DNA of 64,000 nt from Leptasterias polaris (taxonomy: Eukaryota > Echinodermata > Asteroidea > Forcipulatida > Asteriidae), in assembly GCA_037783415.1 (NCBI GenBank), contig JAZGTN010000085.1:3901501-3965500 (forward strand), in the 5' to 3' direction. A program made the translations under genes and the position numbers. Each line of letters begins with the position of its first letter. Within the stretch, counting starts at the first letter, position 1. Positions 54,270 to 64,000 of the stretch are shown here, one piece after another. The notes below the pieces were generated by a model that made no database searches, was not told the DNA's origin, and saw nothing but the letters and a program-made list of their open reading frames with translations.

Positions 54270-54435
54270 GGGAATAAAAGAGTGGTGACGAGTTCTTAAA
54301 CGGCCGTTTAAAACCGGCAGGGTCGTGGCCGTGCGATAAAGGCCCGAGCCGAAGGCGAGGGCCTTTATCGCACGGCCACGACCCTGCAAGGTTTTAAACG
54401 ACCGTTTAAGAACGAGTCACTACTCTTTTATTCCC
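54270..54435. repeat. 166-bp near-perfect palindrome
   Basis: The arms run GGGAATAAAAGAGT, GTTCTTAAACGG, GTTTAAAACC, GCAGGGTCGTGGCCGTGCGA and TAAAGGCC, mirrored on the right with few mismatches, around a GAGCCGAAGGCGAG centre that can itself fold. This can form a cruciform or long hairpin RNA. No gene overlaps it. Confidence 0.92.
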
Positions 54436-54539
54436 ATTCATAAATGCCAATTTGTTAAAAAGTGAAAGAATAAGGAAAATCGGTGGTAAAAAAGACAATC
54501 TGTTTGTTAAGCGAATTTTCGAAGTTTTTACATTTTCAA

Positions 54540-54800
54540 AAACTTTTGTAACATTCTGTTTTGAGCGCGTTGGGTTGTGTGCACGCGCGCGCGTGTCGAC
54601 AAGATTACGCGCTGGTATACTAATAGCTGTATATTGCGTTCCGCGTAAGTAAATTGGCGTAAACAAGCTTGCGCGCCCAACACGCGAAGCCGGCCAGCCG
54701 TGTTTAAACACTTCCAGCCGTGTTTATATCACACGTTTAAACACCCCCACGTGACGTGCTCTCCACCAATCAGAATGGATAAAGTGTCCAATGAATGGCG
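54540..54800. other. CG-rich segment with GTTTAAAC repeats
   Basis: An alternating CG stretch CACGCGCGCGCGTG, GCCGTGTTTAAACACTTCCA, then GCCGTGTTTATATCACACG and TTTAAACACCCCCACGTGAC. A CACGTGAC E-box-like word and a CCAATCAGAATGG word lie near 54750-54775. It could be an accessory part of the palindromic repeat or a promoter; no adjacent exon is recognised. Confidence 0.4.
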
Positions 54801-54859
54801 AGTTTGAAACAACGGCGCAAATAATATGGAGACAAGTGTTGAACTTTTACAGGTTTTAC

Positions 54860-55680
54860 GCATTTAAGGAGAATAGTGTTACACTTTCACAGGTTGTGAG
54901 CAATGATTTAAATAGATTCGGTTCACCCATTTGTGTACTCTCAACGTAACCAGCTTTTGTCAAAGTGTTCTCAGTCAAATGTCTGGGGCCACAGTTTCCT
55001 ATTAGTGAGTGTCTGTATAATTGCCCAATGTTGCAAGGTGTTTTTATGTTAATTGATTCTCCAGACCGTCTCCAAACCACCAGCACTTCTTAAGGAACAT
55101 GATTTCGCTCCGTAAATTTAAATGACACCCATCGTTCCACGACTGGAAGTTGTAAAAAAGAGGAAAGAGTGAGAAGACTTCTCTTATCTACGCCGAAGAG
55201 GCTAAACTCATCTTGATCAGCTCGTTGAAGCGTTAACTGCCTTAACTTCCGGACTATTAATGCGATAGGATGTTTTGAACGTTGAGAATTTAACAAGCTG
55301 AATCAAGAAACGTAATGCAGCATAAACGCTTTTTTGAGACGCGTCTATGAAAGACATTTTTGAGTGTGGGAAGTTATCTGAAAGGTGTTCCCAACAAGTT
55401 ATAATTTAGCATCGTATAATGTACACAAACTTACAAGATGTATCTACATGTATTAAGCTGTTTTCTTAATAAAGCTGAGCACCTTTTAAATGGAACTTGC
55501 ATATTGTAGGGCTGGTATAGGTGATGGGATTGTGCATTTGATGATGCAAATATGGAATTTGGCACACGGAGTGTCATGAAAAAGATATGTGGCTATATAG
55601 GGCCATCCTAGACCTCTGAAAATATATGGGTAGAATAACAAGCAATGTCAGCCATTTTAAAACGTTTTAAAATCGATTGT
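54860..55680. other. No gene seen
   Basis: Unique-looking AT-balanced sequence without conserved motifs. Confidence 0.35.
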
Positions 55681-55687
55681 AGTTATT

Positions 55688-55718
55688 AGGTGTTCGGAGA
55701 GCTTAGCTCCGAACACCT
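55688..55718. repeat. 12-bp perfect hairpin AGGTGTTCGGAG
   Basis: AGGTGTTCGGAG, a 7-base loop, then CTCCGAACACCT, followed by TTGTTATTGTTCGG and a long T run. Its setting resembles the hairpin at 7536-7560 (stem, then GTATTGTTTTCG and T-rich sequence). Possibly the terminus of a repeat class. Confidence 0.8.
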
Positions 55719-55739
55719 CTTGTTATTGTTCGGGTTTTT

Positions 55740-57215
55740 TTTTTTTTTTTTTTTATACTTCTTCAGATTCTTCTCCGGCCCGATTGTCCGCTAACAAAAA
55801 CACACTTCCTAATCTCACATAAACTTGAAACTTCACACATAGTTAGATATTCATTCTACCTATATTTTTTCAAAATTCAAATTTGTGGTTGCCATATAGG
55901 AGACTGTGACTGGTTTTTCAAATTCCTTGCTTGTGTCATTAAAGGCACAATTATCCCAAATATTTCCTCCATCTGCCCGACTAATATTAATGTCCATCTC
56001 TCCAAGTAACGAGAATTCACCAAGTAAAAGAAAACACTATCGTTCCATGCGTTTAAAGTTCTGTTCTTAAAGTTTTATGTTAGCGAAATATTTCTGTAAA
56101 TATTGTAAATTATCTTTGTATGATAATAAAAAACAAATTCAAATGATATTTTATTCATTTGGAATTGTGTCAACACGCGAATTCTTCTTTCTTTCTTTTT
56201 TCTTCATTTTTGTTTGTTATTTGTTTATTTAGGCCTTGATATTTTTATTTTTTTGTTTATTTATTTAACTTTAGGCCTATTGTAGTTTATTTATTTTATT
56301 TGTTATATCTATTTTATCAATTTTTCTATTTTTATCTACTTTGTAATTTTGTTTCTGTTTTATCTGTTTTATCTATTTATCTATTTAAAACTATTCTTTA
56401 TTTTCAATGCTTACAATTTAAAAACACAATAAAAACAATAACTTATTGTTTTTATTGTGTTTTTAAATTTGTTGATTGTTTATTATTATTTATTTGTTTT
56501 TTATTGAATTATTTTTGCATTTACTTTATTTGTGTGTTTATGTAGATATGTAGGCCTATTTATGTATTTATTTTATTTTGTATTATTATTACTTTTTGCG
56601 GGGTGGTCAATTTTGTTCTTTCTCCCAACTTTTGAAGATATACTTTGATTTCAGCCACAAAACGTCGATCTCGGCTTTATCGCCAACATCTCGCTTACAT
56701 GTAACGATTGAATACGCGGTGATGTTGACCGAGACATTATTTCTAATTGCGTTTCGAGACGTTTCCTTTTTTTGATACACAAAATGAAATTACTAGCGAA
56801 ACAATTCCCTGTGGGGTTGGTTTTGAGAGACAAGTCTTGTAATTTCCGCAGGTTGGCGTCTAACAAACGGTTAATTGAAATGGTCTGTTTAATCTCTCTA
56901 AATTAATACGAAAAGATCCCTGGTGTGCGGCAGAATGGCATGAAACTGCAGGAGACAGAAACATGCTTCGTCAGAAGTTAATTCATTTTGGCTTTCCTTA
57001 AATCAGACGAAGGGTTAAGGCCCCCATGAGATACATTGTCAACAGTATTTTGGTTTCACAAACATCATGAAGGTTGAGGAATACGCAAGATATGTCCCTT
57101 GTTGTAGAGCCATCTTCAATGTTGTCCACAATCTCGGAATTTATTGTACTCGTTTTTTCTTCTTTTGTTTAGTATTTAAACTCATAAAATGACAGCACGT
57201 AAATAAGATTATGCA
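55740..57215. other. No gene seen
   Basis: Very AT-rich with TTTATTTATTT-type low-complexity sequence at 56190-56580. No exon recognised. Confidence 0.35.
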
Positions 57216-57220
57216 TAATA

Positions 57221-57872
57221 TCGTCGGCGTTTTCACGAAGTGGCGAATCCGTGGAAATTTCTTTTTTACAGCATTTTGTTTTTTTGCATTTTTTAATTGT
57301 ATTTGGTGTCCTTAACAATTCTGCAAAGTTTTAAGTCTTAAAAGCGTATACAATTTTAATTACGCTAATTGCATAAACGGCGAATCAGTCAACTTTACGG
57401 ATTTGCGTTTTCACGAACTGGCGAATAACCTTTTCCCCAGGGTTAATTTGTAATGCTACCGCTTAACGCGCTTGTCAACGTCGTCACCGGCGAATCCGCG
57501 CCCTGTGTGTGGCGAATCCGGTGTTTACAGCATTTTGCGTTTTCACGAACCGGCGAATCAGACCCCACCCCCCTGCGGGTTTTCGCTCTGTGTGTGGCGA
57601 ATCCGGGGTGCTCGTTAATTTGCGTTTTCACGAACCGGCGAATAAGTTTTGAACCAAACAGCATTCTAACAAAGCATCACAATAAAGAAATAAGTATTTA
57701 GTCATGTTATTTAACTTATACACTACCGTATCACTATAAAATATTTAACACTTTCAATTAAAAGACCGGCGAAAACACATTTTTTAAATGTGACCAACTT
57801 CAAAAGAGTTTTTCTCAAAACGCTGTTTTCAGCTGCGTGGGCGGATTCGCCGGTTCGTGAAAACGCCGACGA
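57221..57872. mobile_element. TIR element with repeated GGCGAAT boxes
   Basis: Ends are TCGTCGGCGTTTTCACGAA and its exact complement at the right, flanked by TA (57219-57220, 57873-57874). TTTTCACGAA followed by a GGCGAAT box recurs inside at about 57413, 57545 and 57629, with extra GGCGAAT boxes near 57381, 57489, 57512 and 57595. 652 bp, non-coding. Confidence 0.85.
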
Positions 57873-58029
57873 TATAGAGCAAGGGCAGAGAGGTAAACTT
57901 GGTAGCCTAGTTGTTGTAATGCTCCCATGAGTTTAATTATTTTCGAAAGGACCTTAGCCGTTGAATAAAGTAGGTCAAAGCCAAGTCCAATTATTAAACT
58001 ATTACGTGAAAAAGAATAATCAAAGAAAA

Positions 58030-58330
58030 ACTAGCTCAATGCCATGGGCTTCTTAATGCTTACAAATAGACCCTTGGCACAGTTTCTGTTTTATAACCTC
58101 TGCTAACCGTAAGTTAAAGCAAAAGGCACGCTAGCTTTAGTGCCGGCAGTTCTTTTAAAGATATGAAGTGACACAACATTGCAACCCATATGGGCTTCTT
58201 ACGGATCGATTCTTGGCACAGTTTATGTTTTATGTAACCTCTGCTAACTCTAGTAAACGTCAAAAGGCACGCTGTAGCTTGCCGGCAGTTCTTTATAAGC
58301 AGATAAAGTGACGCAACAAAGCAAATCCAA
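58030..58330. repeat. Two-unit ~150-bp tandem repeat
   Basis: Both units run GGGCTTCTTA, TTGGCACAGTTT.TGTTTTAT, AACCTCTGCTAAC, AAAAGGCACGCT, GCCGGCAGTTCTTT and AAGTGAC.CAACA. Diverged by scattered changes. Confidence 0.8.
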
Positions 58331-58597
58331 TGTGAAACCGCACACGCTCTGTTACATCGTCTCGCTCGTTTTTCGAAATACAATTCAAATTTGCTTACGT
58401 AGGTTTTCCTACTATAGTATTAGCTTACAAATGTGCTTTCGTGTAAACAGAGTTATGAACTTGGGCGCGGAATAATTTTGGTCCATAGGCCTACCTAGAA
58501 AGTGTGCAAAGTGTGTTGAAAACCGGCTTATCAAAAAAGCTGATAATTTTCAACGTATAATTTTCTTGGCAGGTTGATGCAATTTTTATAACCAGGG

Positions 58598-58945
58598 CCC
58601 AATGCACCAAAAGAAGCTGAGCACAACAAACATTATGGTTACCAGAAAGGTTACCAGCCAAAATACAATGTCACTTGCACTATTTCTGCAAATTGTTGCT
58701 AAGTACACAATTTGTAAGCAAAATTGTCTGCTAAAGCAGCACTATGATGAAACTGGGCCCTGGGCGCATTATGTGTATAGCTGTGCTAAGCAAAACAAAA
58801 AAGCAGTACCAGTCAAAGCTGTTTAATACAATGTGATATGATGTTATTTTGGCTGGTAATTTTATGCTGGTGAGCGGGATTTTATTGTGCTCAGCAACTT
58901 TTTGTGCTTAATTAAGCAGTTCTATGAAATAGACTGTGAAAGTCT
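58598..58945. mobile_element. Palindromic GGGCCCAAT family element
   Basis: GGGCCCAATGCACCAAAAGA at the left and TTAAGCAGTTCTATGAAATA at the right, with many GCTAAGC/GCTTA words and a central GAAACTGGGCCCTGGG. A member of the family at 43850-44150. It abuts a 36553-type TIR end (AGACTGTGAAAGTCTCGCGC) at 58931. Confidence 0.6.
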
Positions 58946-59029
58946 CGCGCGTGTTCGAACATTCGGACCCGTTATTGAGCGCGAGTTTGTTTTCTTCACG
59001 TGTTAACGTATATAATTTCTTTAAATAAA

Positions 59030-59720
59030 GTGGTCCCCAAATACAAATCACCGTATGGTAATACTGACAATCATCTCATGAATGATCTCTGTGCTTTGTG
59101 AAGTTTAGCCAAGGGCTCGATTTAATGGAGCTATAGATTGATCTTAAACAGGTACTTGAGCGAAATTTCTTTTAACGGGAATGCATGTGTTTGTTTATCA
59201 TTTAAATGTAATTAAGATCTGTACACTTCTGAATTGTCCGTAATTATCAAACAGAAAATTAGGCCCCCAACCTCAAAGTTATTAAAAACTAGAAACACTT
59301 CTGCTGTTGTTGACGACGTGCGTCAAAATGACATTCCTTTGACGTCATGTGTGGGAGTTTGCTTTGTTAATATACGTCCATGCTGCATCACGAAGCCGCT
59401 AAGTGATGACGTAATATGGTTTTTGCGAACCTTTCTGAAAAGCACCGGAGAATTAGAAGGGTATTCAAAATGATTGTGTTTTACAATGAAAATCTGTCTA
59501 TTCTCGTGTGTACTCAATTTCCTTCTTGATTGAAAACATTATAAATAAATTTCAGCAAAGATCACTTATTGCCGTTTTCATGCAAGTTTATAGGGCCTAT
59601 AGGTCTTTGTGCGAATCAATATTAACTGCAAGGTAAAGTGTGATGTCACAATACAAATCACTATGGCAATACAGACAAGATGAATCTGTTTGCTTTGTGA
59701 AATCGAGCTCGGAGCATCCA
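59030..59720. repeat. Diverged direct repeat, 610 bp apart
   Basis: About 59036-59110 and 59644-59715 share CAAATACAAATCACCGTATG/CACAATACAAATCACTATGG, AATACTGACAA/AATACAGACAA, TGAAT.TCT and GCTTTGTGAA. Function unknown. Confidence 0.55.
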
Positions 59721-59724
59721 TTCA

Positions 59725-61950
59725 GTAAAAGTTTTTTTTACCCGAGAAGAGTTTCCGGTAAAACCAAGTTACCAACTGCCTCCAGGCTGGTGTGCGGGGT
59801 GTCGAACCTAACCCATCTCCTCACTCGAGCCACAGGTTACAGAAAACGACCAACACCACATCTACTTCCTTTTGGCCTGTCAGGGTGTTACCTTCCTCCG
59901 TGGTGTAACATTCCCGTAATCGGTATGGATCAAGAATCGATGAGTGAAAGCGACAACGTAGTCTCAAGGTGTGCTTCAATCACCTGCCTAATCGACTGCA
60001 AGACCCTGACCCTTCCCGTCAGTTTTCTTCAAGGGTGTTTATTTTCAGCAAAGGTGTGACCATGGAGTGACACAGTTGTATGGTCGGGGTAATAATGTGC
60101 ATCGAATCTGTTTAGCTTTGTACATGGCTTTTGAGGCATTGCATGGTGAGGTATCAATGTAGGCCTACATTCAGTTTACGGTACAATGTGTAAATATCTA
60201 CTTTGCTGAGTAGATTGTTTTTGAGAACTTGTGGATATATATTCTTCGCGGAGTACATCAATCGGAATTCGGAGGAGCTCTGAAAAGAACTGTCCTGCTT
60301 ACTAATGGGGAGATAAGAAATCAGCTGGAAGGAATTATACTTTCGCTTCGTGGATCAAGGACTTCTCGTTTATAAACTTCACTTCCGCGGAGTGATTGTT
60401 CTCAACGTTTCGACGAGCCTGCTCTAAGCATCGTCAGGAGACACCCCCACTTTATGCCTCAACTTTAGGTTCTTCTCAGAACTAACACTTCTTCCCAAAA
60501 GAGATATAGTTAACCCTCAAGTGCGCAAGAGTCCACAAAACCCTGTCAGTTGACAACTGGCAATGCTTATCTCAGTATACTGGCCATATTATACTGAGGG
60601 ATAAAATAACTGATAGCAACCCCACAGTCTTCCAGAGGGTCTAGAGATTGTATTTCACCAATCCAGGGGCGGATCCATAAATATTTGCCAACAAAAGACT
60701 GAACGGGGGAGTTCAATTACCCCATGACTAAGGCTTGTTTGTGTATAGTCAATGGGGAAATCCCCTGAGTCCAGTCAACCAGTGGAAGTTCTAAACAACG
60801 TAGCGTAAATAAACGACTAAACTTTCAGTTATGTTTCTCAAGCGTATTCTCTTAAAAGTCAAGAAAAAATGGGATCTAAATTCATGCGCAGAGTAATTAA
60901 AAAACAAAACGCTTAATCAGCCAGTTGCTGATTAGGGTTAACAGGCATGTGTGTTATTTCGTTACACCACACAATGCTTCAAATCTAGTTGTATGGGGCG
61001 TGTTTGGCGACCATGAGCAGAAACAAGTTTCTGACGTGAAATTCATCGACCGAAACAATTTCTGAAAGCTACGCGAAAATTGGGTCGGTAACCAAAAACA
61101 CTTCATGACGTAGGCACATCTCTTGAAAATTAATATTCCCAAAATATAGGCCTACAACCTTTATATTATTTTCAAGCAATGGAACTTACTCTTTATATTT
61201 TGGGTTGGTGCGCTTCAACGCTTTTGATTCTTAAAAGAATTCCGTTGACATTTTTGATTAGTTTGTTGAATTTGCCGCCATCTTGAAACCAAGCGCAACC
61301 GAGCCAACGACTCGGTTATGGTTTGCTTGGAACAGCTGCGTCACCGCAACTGAAACGAGCTCTTGTGAAAACGCTTAGACATGGACCGAAGCTATATTTC
61401 TGGTCGGGGTCGCCAAAATGCACCCCATCAGATACTTATACCCCATCTTCATTTGAAGCCAGGGCACAATTTCCCGTAGCTGCACAAAATAAAGCTTAGT
61501 ACAACAAAATATTCCTATAACCAGACTAAAAGTATATCTGTGACTAGTATCCTGCTCATCTTTTCTCTATGTGGAATCTGATATCAACAGCACATCACTG
61601 AATCTTTCGGCCAGGTTTGAAAACGATTTAATGTCAGATTTCTCTTTGATGACTAACAGACCTGTCAGAATTTTTGCTATTAAATTATTATTCATTCGCC
61701 GCTCTTCAGTGGAGATAAACATGTCATAGGACAAACGTCACTTTGGACATGCTGTCTGCACATTTTGTAGTATTGGTTTCGATTGGCTTATTGTGTCTTG
61801 CACGATGTCACTGAATGTCAATTGAATGAATGTCTTATACCGTGTACCGTGAGGAAACACACTATTATTTCCACGTCAAAAGACTTGCCATTCACTCACC
61901 ATGTCAATTACTTTAGTTTATTATATTTCAGCCTTTTTGACAGTTTGAAT
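59725..61950. other. No gene seen
   Basis: Contains an R1-like segment at about 60390-60440 (CTCAACGTTTCGACGAGCCT then GCATCGTCAGGAGA). Open frames of up to 139 codons here carry no recognisable motif. Confidence 0.35.
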
Positions 61951-62141
61951 GGTTTCATGTAGGCTTATAAGGTTTTACCAAACAGGGATTAACGGTTTCA
62001 TTCTGTTCACAGTCTATTAGGTGGATCATAGAGAAAGCTTTCTCTGTGGGTGGTGGATGTATACTCGCTTCGAAACAGGAGAGCATTAAAGGGACATGAA
62101 ATGAACAACAAAATACGCACAATAATACTAATGAGCACAGA

Positions 62142-62298
62142 GATAACTTCTTCATTTTGAGTGCTGGAAATCATTCCGTGTAGTCGAAATAAGTTATTTC
62201 GTGTGCGTGCTTACAAAATTATTTCGAGCACTCGAAATAATTTCGTGAGCAAACGCTCAAAATAACTAATTTTAAGTGCACAAAATGAAGAAGTGGGA
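62142..62298. repeat. 157-bp fold-back
   Basis: ACTTCTTCATTTTGAGTGCT at the left pairs with AGTGCACAAAATGAAGAAGT at the right. Inner parts contain alternating TATTTCG/CGAAATA words (TCGAAATAAGTTATTTCG, TTATTTCGAGCACTCGAAAT). Confidence 0.8.
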
Positions 62299-62309
62299 TT
62301 ACTTTTGTG

Positions 62310-64000
62310 TTCACTATTATAATTTGTTCGTCACATGTCTCTCTAGGGGCTCCGTACGGGAGGGAAAAAGCTGGGACGAAAGTAGGCAAAACAAAAGTAG
62401 AGTTTTTAATTTTTACTTTTTATCATTGTCAGATTGTTAATACCTTAAATAAAAGCTTTTTAGAATTTACACAAATAGGCCTATCTTTTAAAATCAGACC
62501 AATAAGAACGCGGCGGACTACACCTTTTCAAAAAAGTATAGCATTTCAAGCAAACCTATTTTCAAGTATGTTTTCATCCATGACCATCACTTGTGAACAA
62601 TTTCCCCCCCCCCCCCCCCCCCCCAATCTTACCAATGATGTGGACACCCTTTGAAGACAGTTTCGTTCGAAAAGTAATCTTTTTTCCCCATAATATAATG
62701 AAGAAAATGCTCCACCGCGCCTAATGATACAAGCAAGGTTGCAGACGCTGTGAGCCCACTCCCCGCAAACACTTGTAATCTGGAACTATGTTGTCCAGTA
62801 GGGCGTACAATTTAAACGCAATCCGTCGAAAATGTTGCAAAAGACCAGTGTGTCTTTTTGCAAACCAAAGCGCTTAAAATCACCCTTGATATTGTGGCAC
62901 GCTTGACTAACATTTCTTAACATTTTTATTTCCTTACGGTGCTTGAAATATCTGGCATTCAGAAAAATTGCGAAGACCTCGTCTTGCATTCAACTGAAGA
63001 CGTCAATGAATGCAAACCCAAATATCTCACAAAGACATCAATAACCTAAGAAATTATTACAAACTTGAAGACTAAAAAAAAGACAACTAGAAGTTAGTTG
63101 ATGTTAATACCTAGATTGTTAAAACCCTGCGTAAACCGTAAACACATTTTAGTTAATTACTCGTTCATTTCTTTTCAAAAAGGGTGAAACCCCTCAAGTT
63201 CTATCCTCAGACAGGCTTGATTGACATGGCCTTTATGACCCTTATGACCCATGGACTCGGAAATCTACAGTTTAAACAAATTGTGTAGGTTTGTGTACAA
63301 AAAACTGACCCCATTGCTTTGTACATAGAATCACATCCGCTTTTTTTTTTTTTTTTAATTAAAAACATAACTTTTTTTATTTAATTGTTTGCCAAACTAT
63401 CACTACAACGTCTAGAAAGGTTATAAGCTTTGAACAAAGTGTGACATCAACATTGTAATTGAGGTATACACGTTTTCCCAACGTACTGCACGCTGCAGTA
63501 CCCGATGGCATTCGTGTATATCTAAAAGGGGTGGGGCATCCAAGGGAGGAGTGATGAGTTGATCGGATATATACAGTGATGAGTAGGTGTAGTCTATAGG
63601 CCTTTTCGAAACCAGAACTTTGGGCTCGGGCTTCCCATCCACCTGGTTGAATCCCCCGTAAAGAAAGCGCACACTTTCTACGTAACTGACGGAGTCTAAG
63701 CCCAAGCCCAAGCCCAAAGTATACTACTATATAGTGGTTTCGAAAAGGGCCTTTTAGAGAAAACTTTGAAAAGGTTACATGAGGGGGCAAGCGGAGTAAA
63801 GGGGGAGAGGGGGCACGGGGGAGAATGAACTTGGGGGATGAGAGATGGAACGTCCCCCACTGGATATTTGTGACACCTCGTGCCCAGACATTTAAGATTA
63901 TGATCCTTTAGCAGACGCGGAACGCATCTCCGCACAATGCCCGTCTACAATTTCCGCCATTTTTTATTTATTTTTTTTTTTTGGGGGGGAGTCAATTCCT
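62310..64000. other. No gene seen
   Basis: An M1 fragment lies near 62540-62640 (AGCATTTCAAGCAAACCTAT, CATGACCATCAC, a 21-base C run at 62604-62624, then AATCTTACCAATGATGT). GCCTTTTCGAAACCA and TGGTTTCGAAAAGGGCC at about 63600 and 63735 form another inverted pair. No exon recognised up to the window edge. Confidence 0.4.

Noticed and set aside
59640..60059. 139-codon ORF
   Set aside because: Composition and lack of motifs suggest chance; it begins inside a diverged direct repeat.
60390..60440. Hammerhead ribozyme (CTGACGA and CGAAAC on the minus strand)
   Set aside because: The helix II bases that must link the two core segments do not pair; GACGA/TCGTC instead forms a simple hairpin.

Overview
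This is a eukaryotic, intron-rich window. The genes have canonical GT/AG introns, and most of the sequence is dispersed repeats: tRNA-derived SINE-like retroposons, 5'-truncated LINEs, many non-autonomous DNA transposons, minisatellites and long poly(C) runs. The repeat families, the frequent ACATGTA motifs and the gene content point to a marine deuterostome, most likely an echinoderm. That placement is inference from recognised repeat style, not from a database search.

Three real genes can be supported. (1) At 2176-5321 (+) lies the large last coding exon of a multi-zinc-finger protein with 16 C2H2-type fingers and three AT-hooks; its 5' exons are not recognisable in the window. (2) At 24363-15608 (-) lies a complete 10-exon NIPSNAP gene encoding 281 aa. 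(3) At 24553-51923 (+) lies a complete 9-exon gene for a CFAP73/CCDC42-type ciliary coiled-coil protein of 311 aa. All exon phases of genes 2 and 3 join without a frame break. They are divergent, with start codons only 189 bp apart, so they probably share a bidirectional promoter joining a mitochondrial and a ciliary gene.

Layout: 0-2.1 kb holds transposon and SINE fragments. 2.2-5.3 kb is the zinc-finger exon. 5.3-15.6 kb is intergenic repeats (hairpin plus degenerate repeats at 7.5-8.9 kb, a long inverted repeat at 10.7-11.4 kb, a 5-bp-TSD element at 11.5-11.9 kb). 15.6-24.4 kb is NIPSNAP with transposons in its introns. 24.4-24.55 kb is the shared promoter. 24.55-51.9 kb is CFAP73, whose 16.3-kb last intron collects nested elements, a 42-bp minisatellite and a CGACAATG minisatellite. 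52-64 kb has no recognisable gene but holds a 166-bp near-perfect palindrome, a 652-bp repeat-rich TIR element and other fold-backs.

I see no operon, CRISPR array or microbial defence system. The most unusual material is in the mobile elements: several boundaries are proved inside the window itself by target-site duplications or by empty paralogous sites, and one tRNA-containing retroposon occurs in circularly permuted arrangements.
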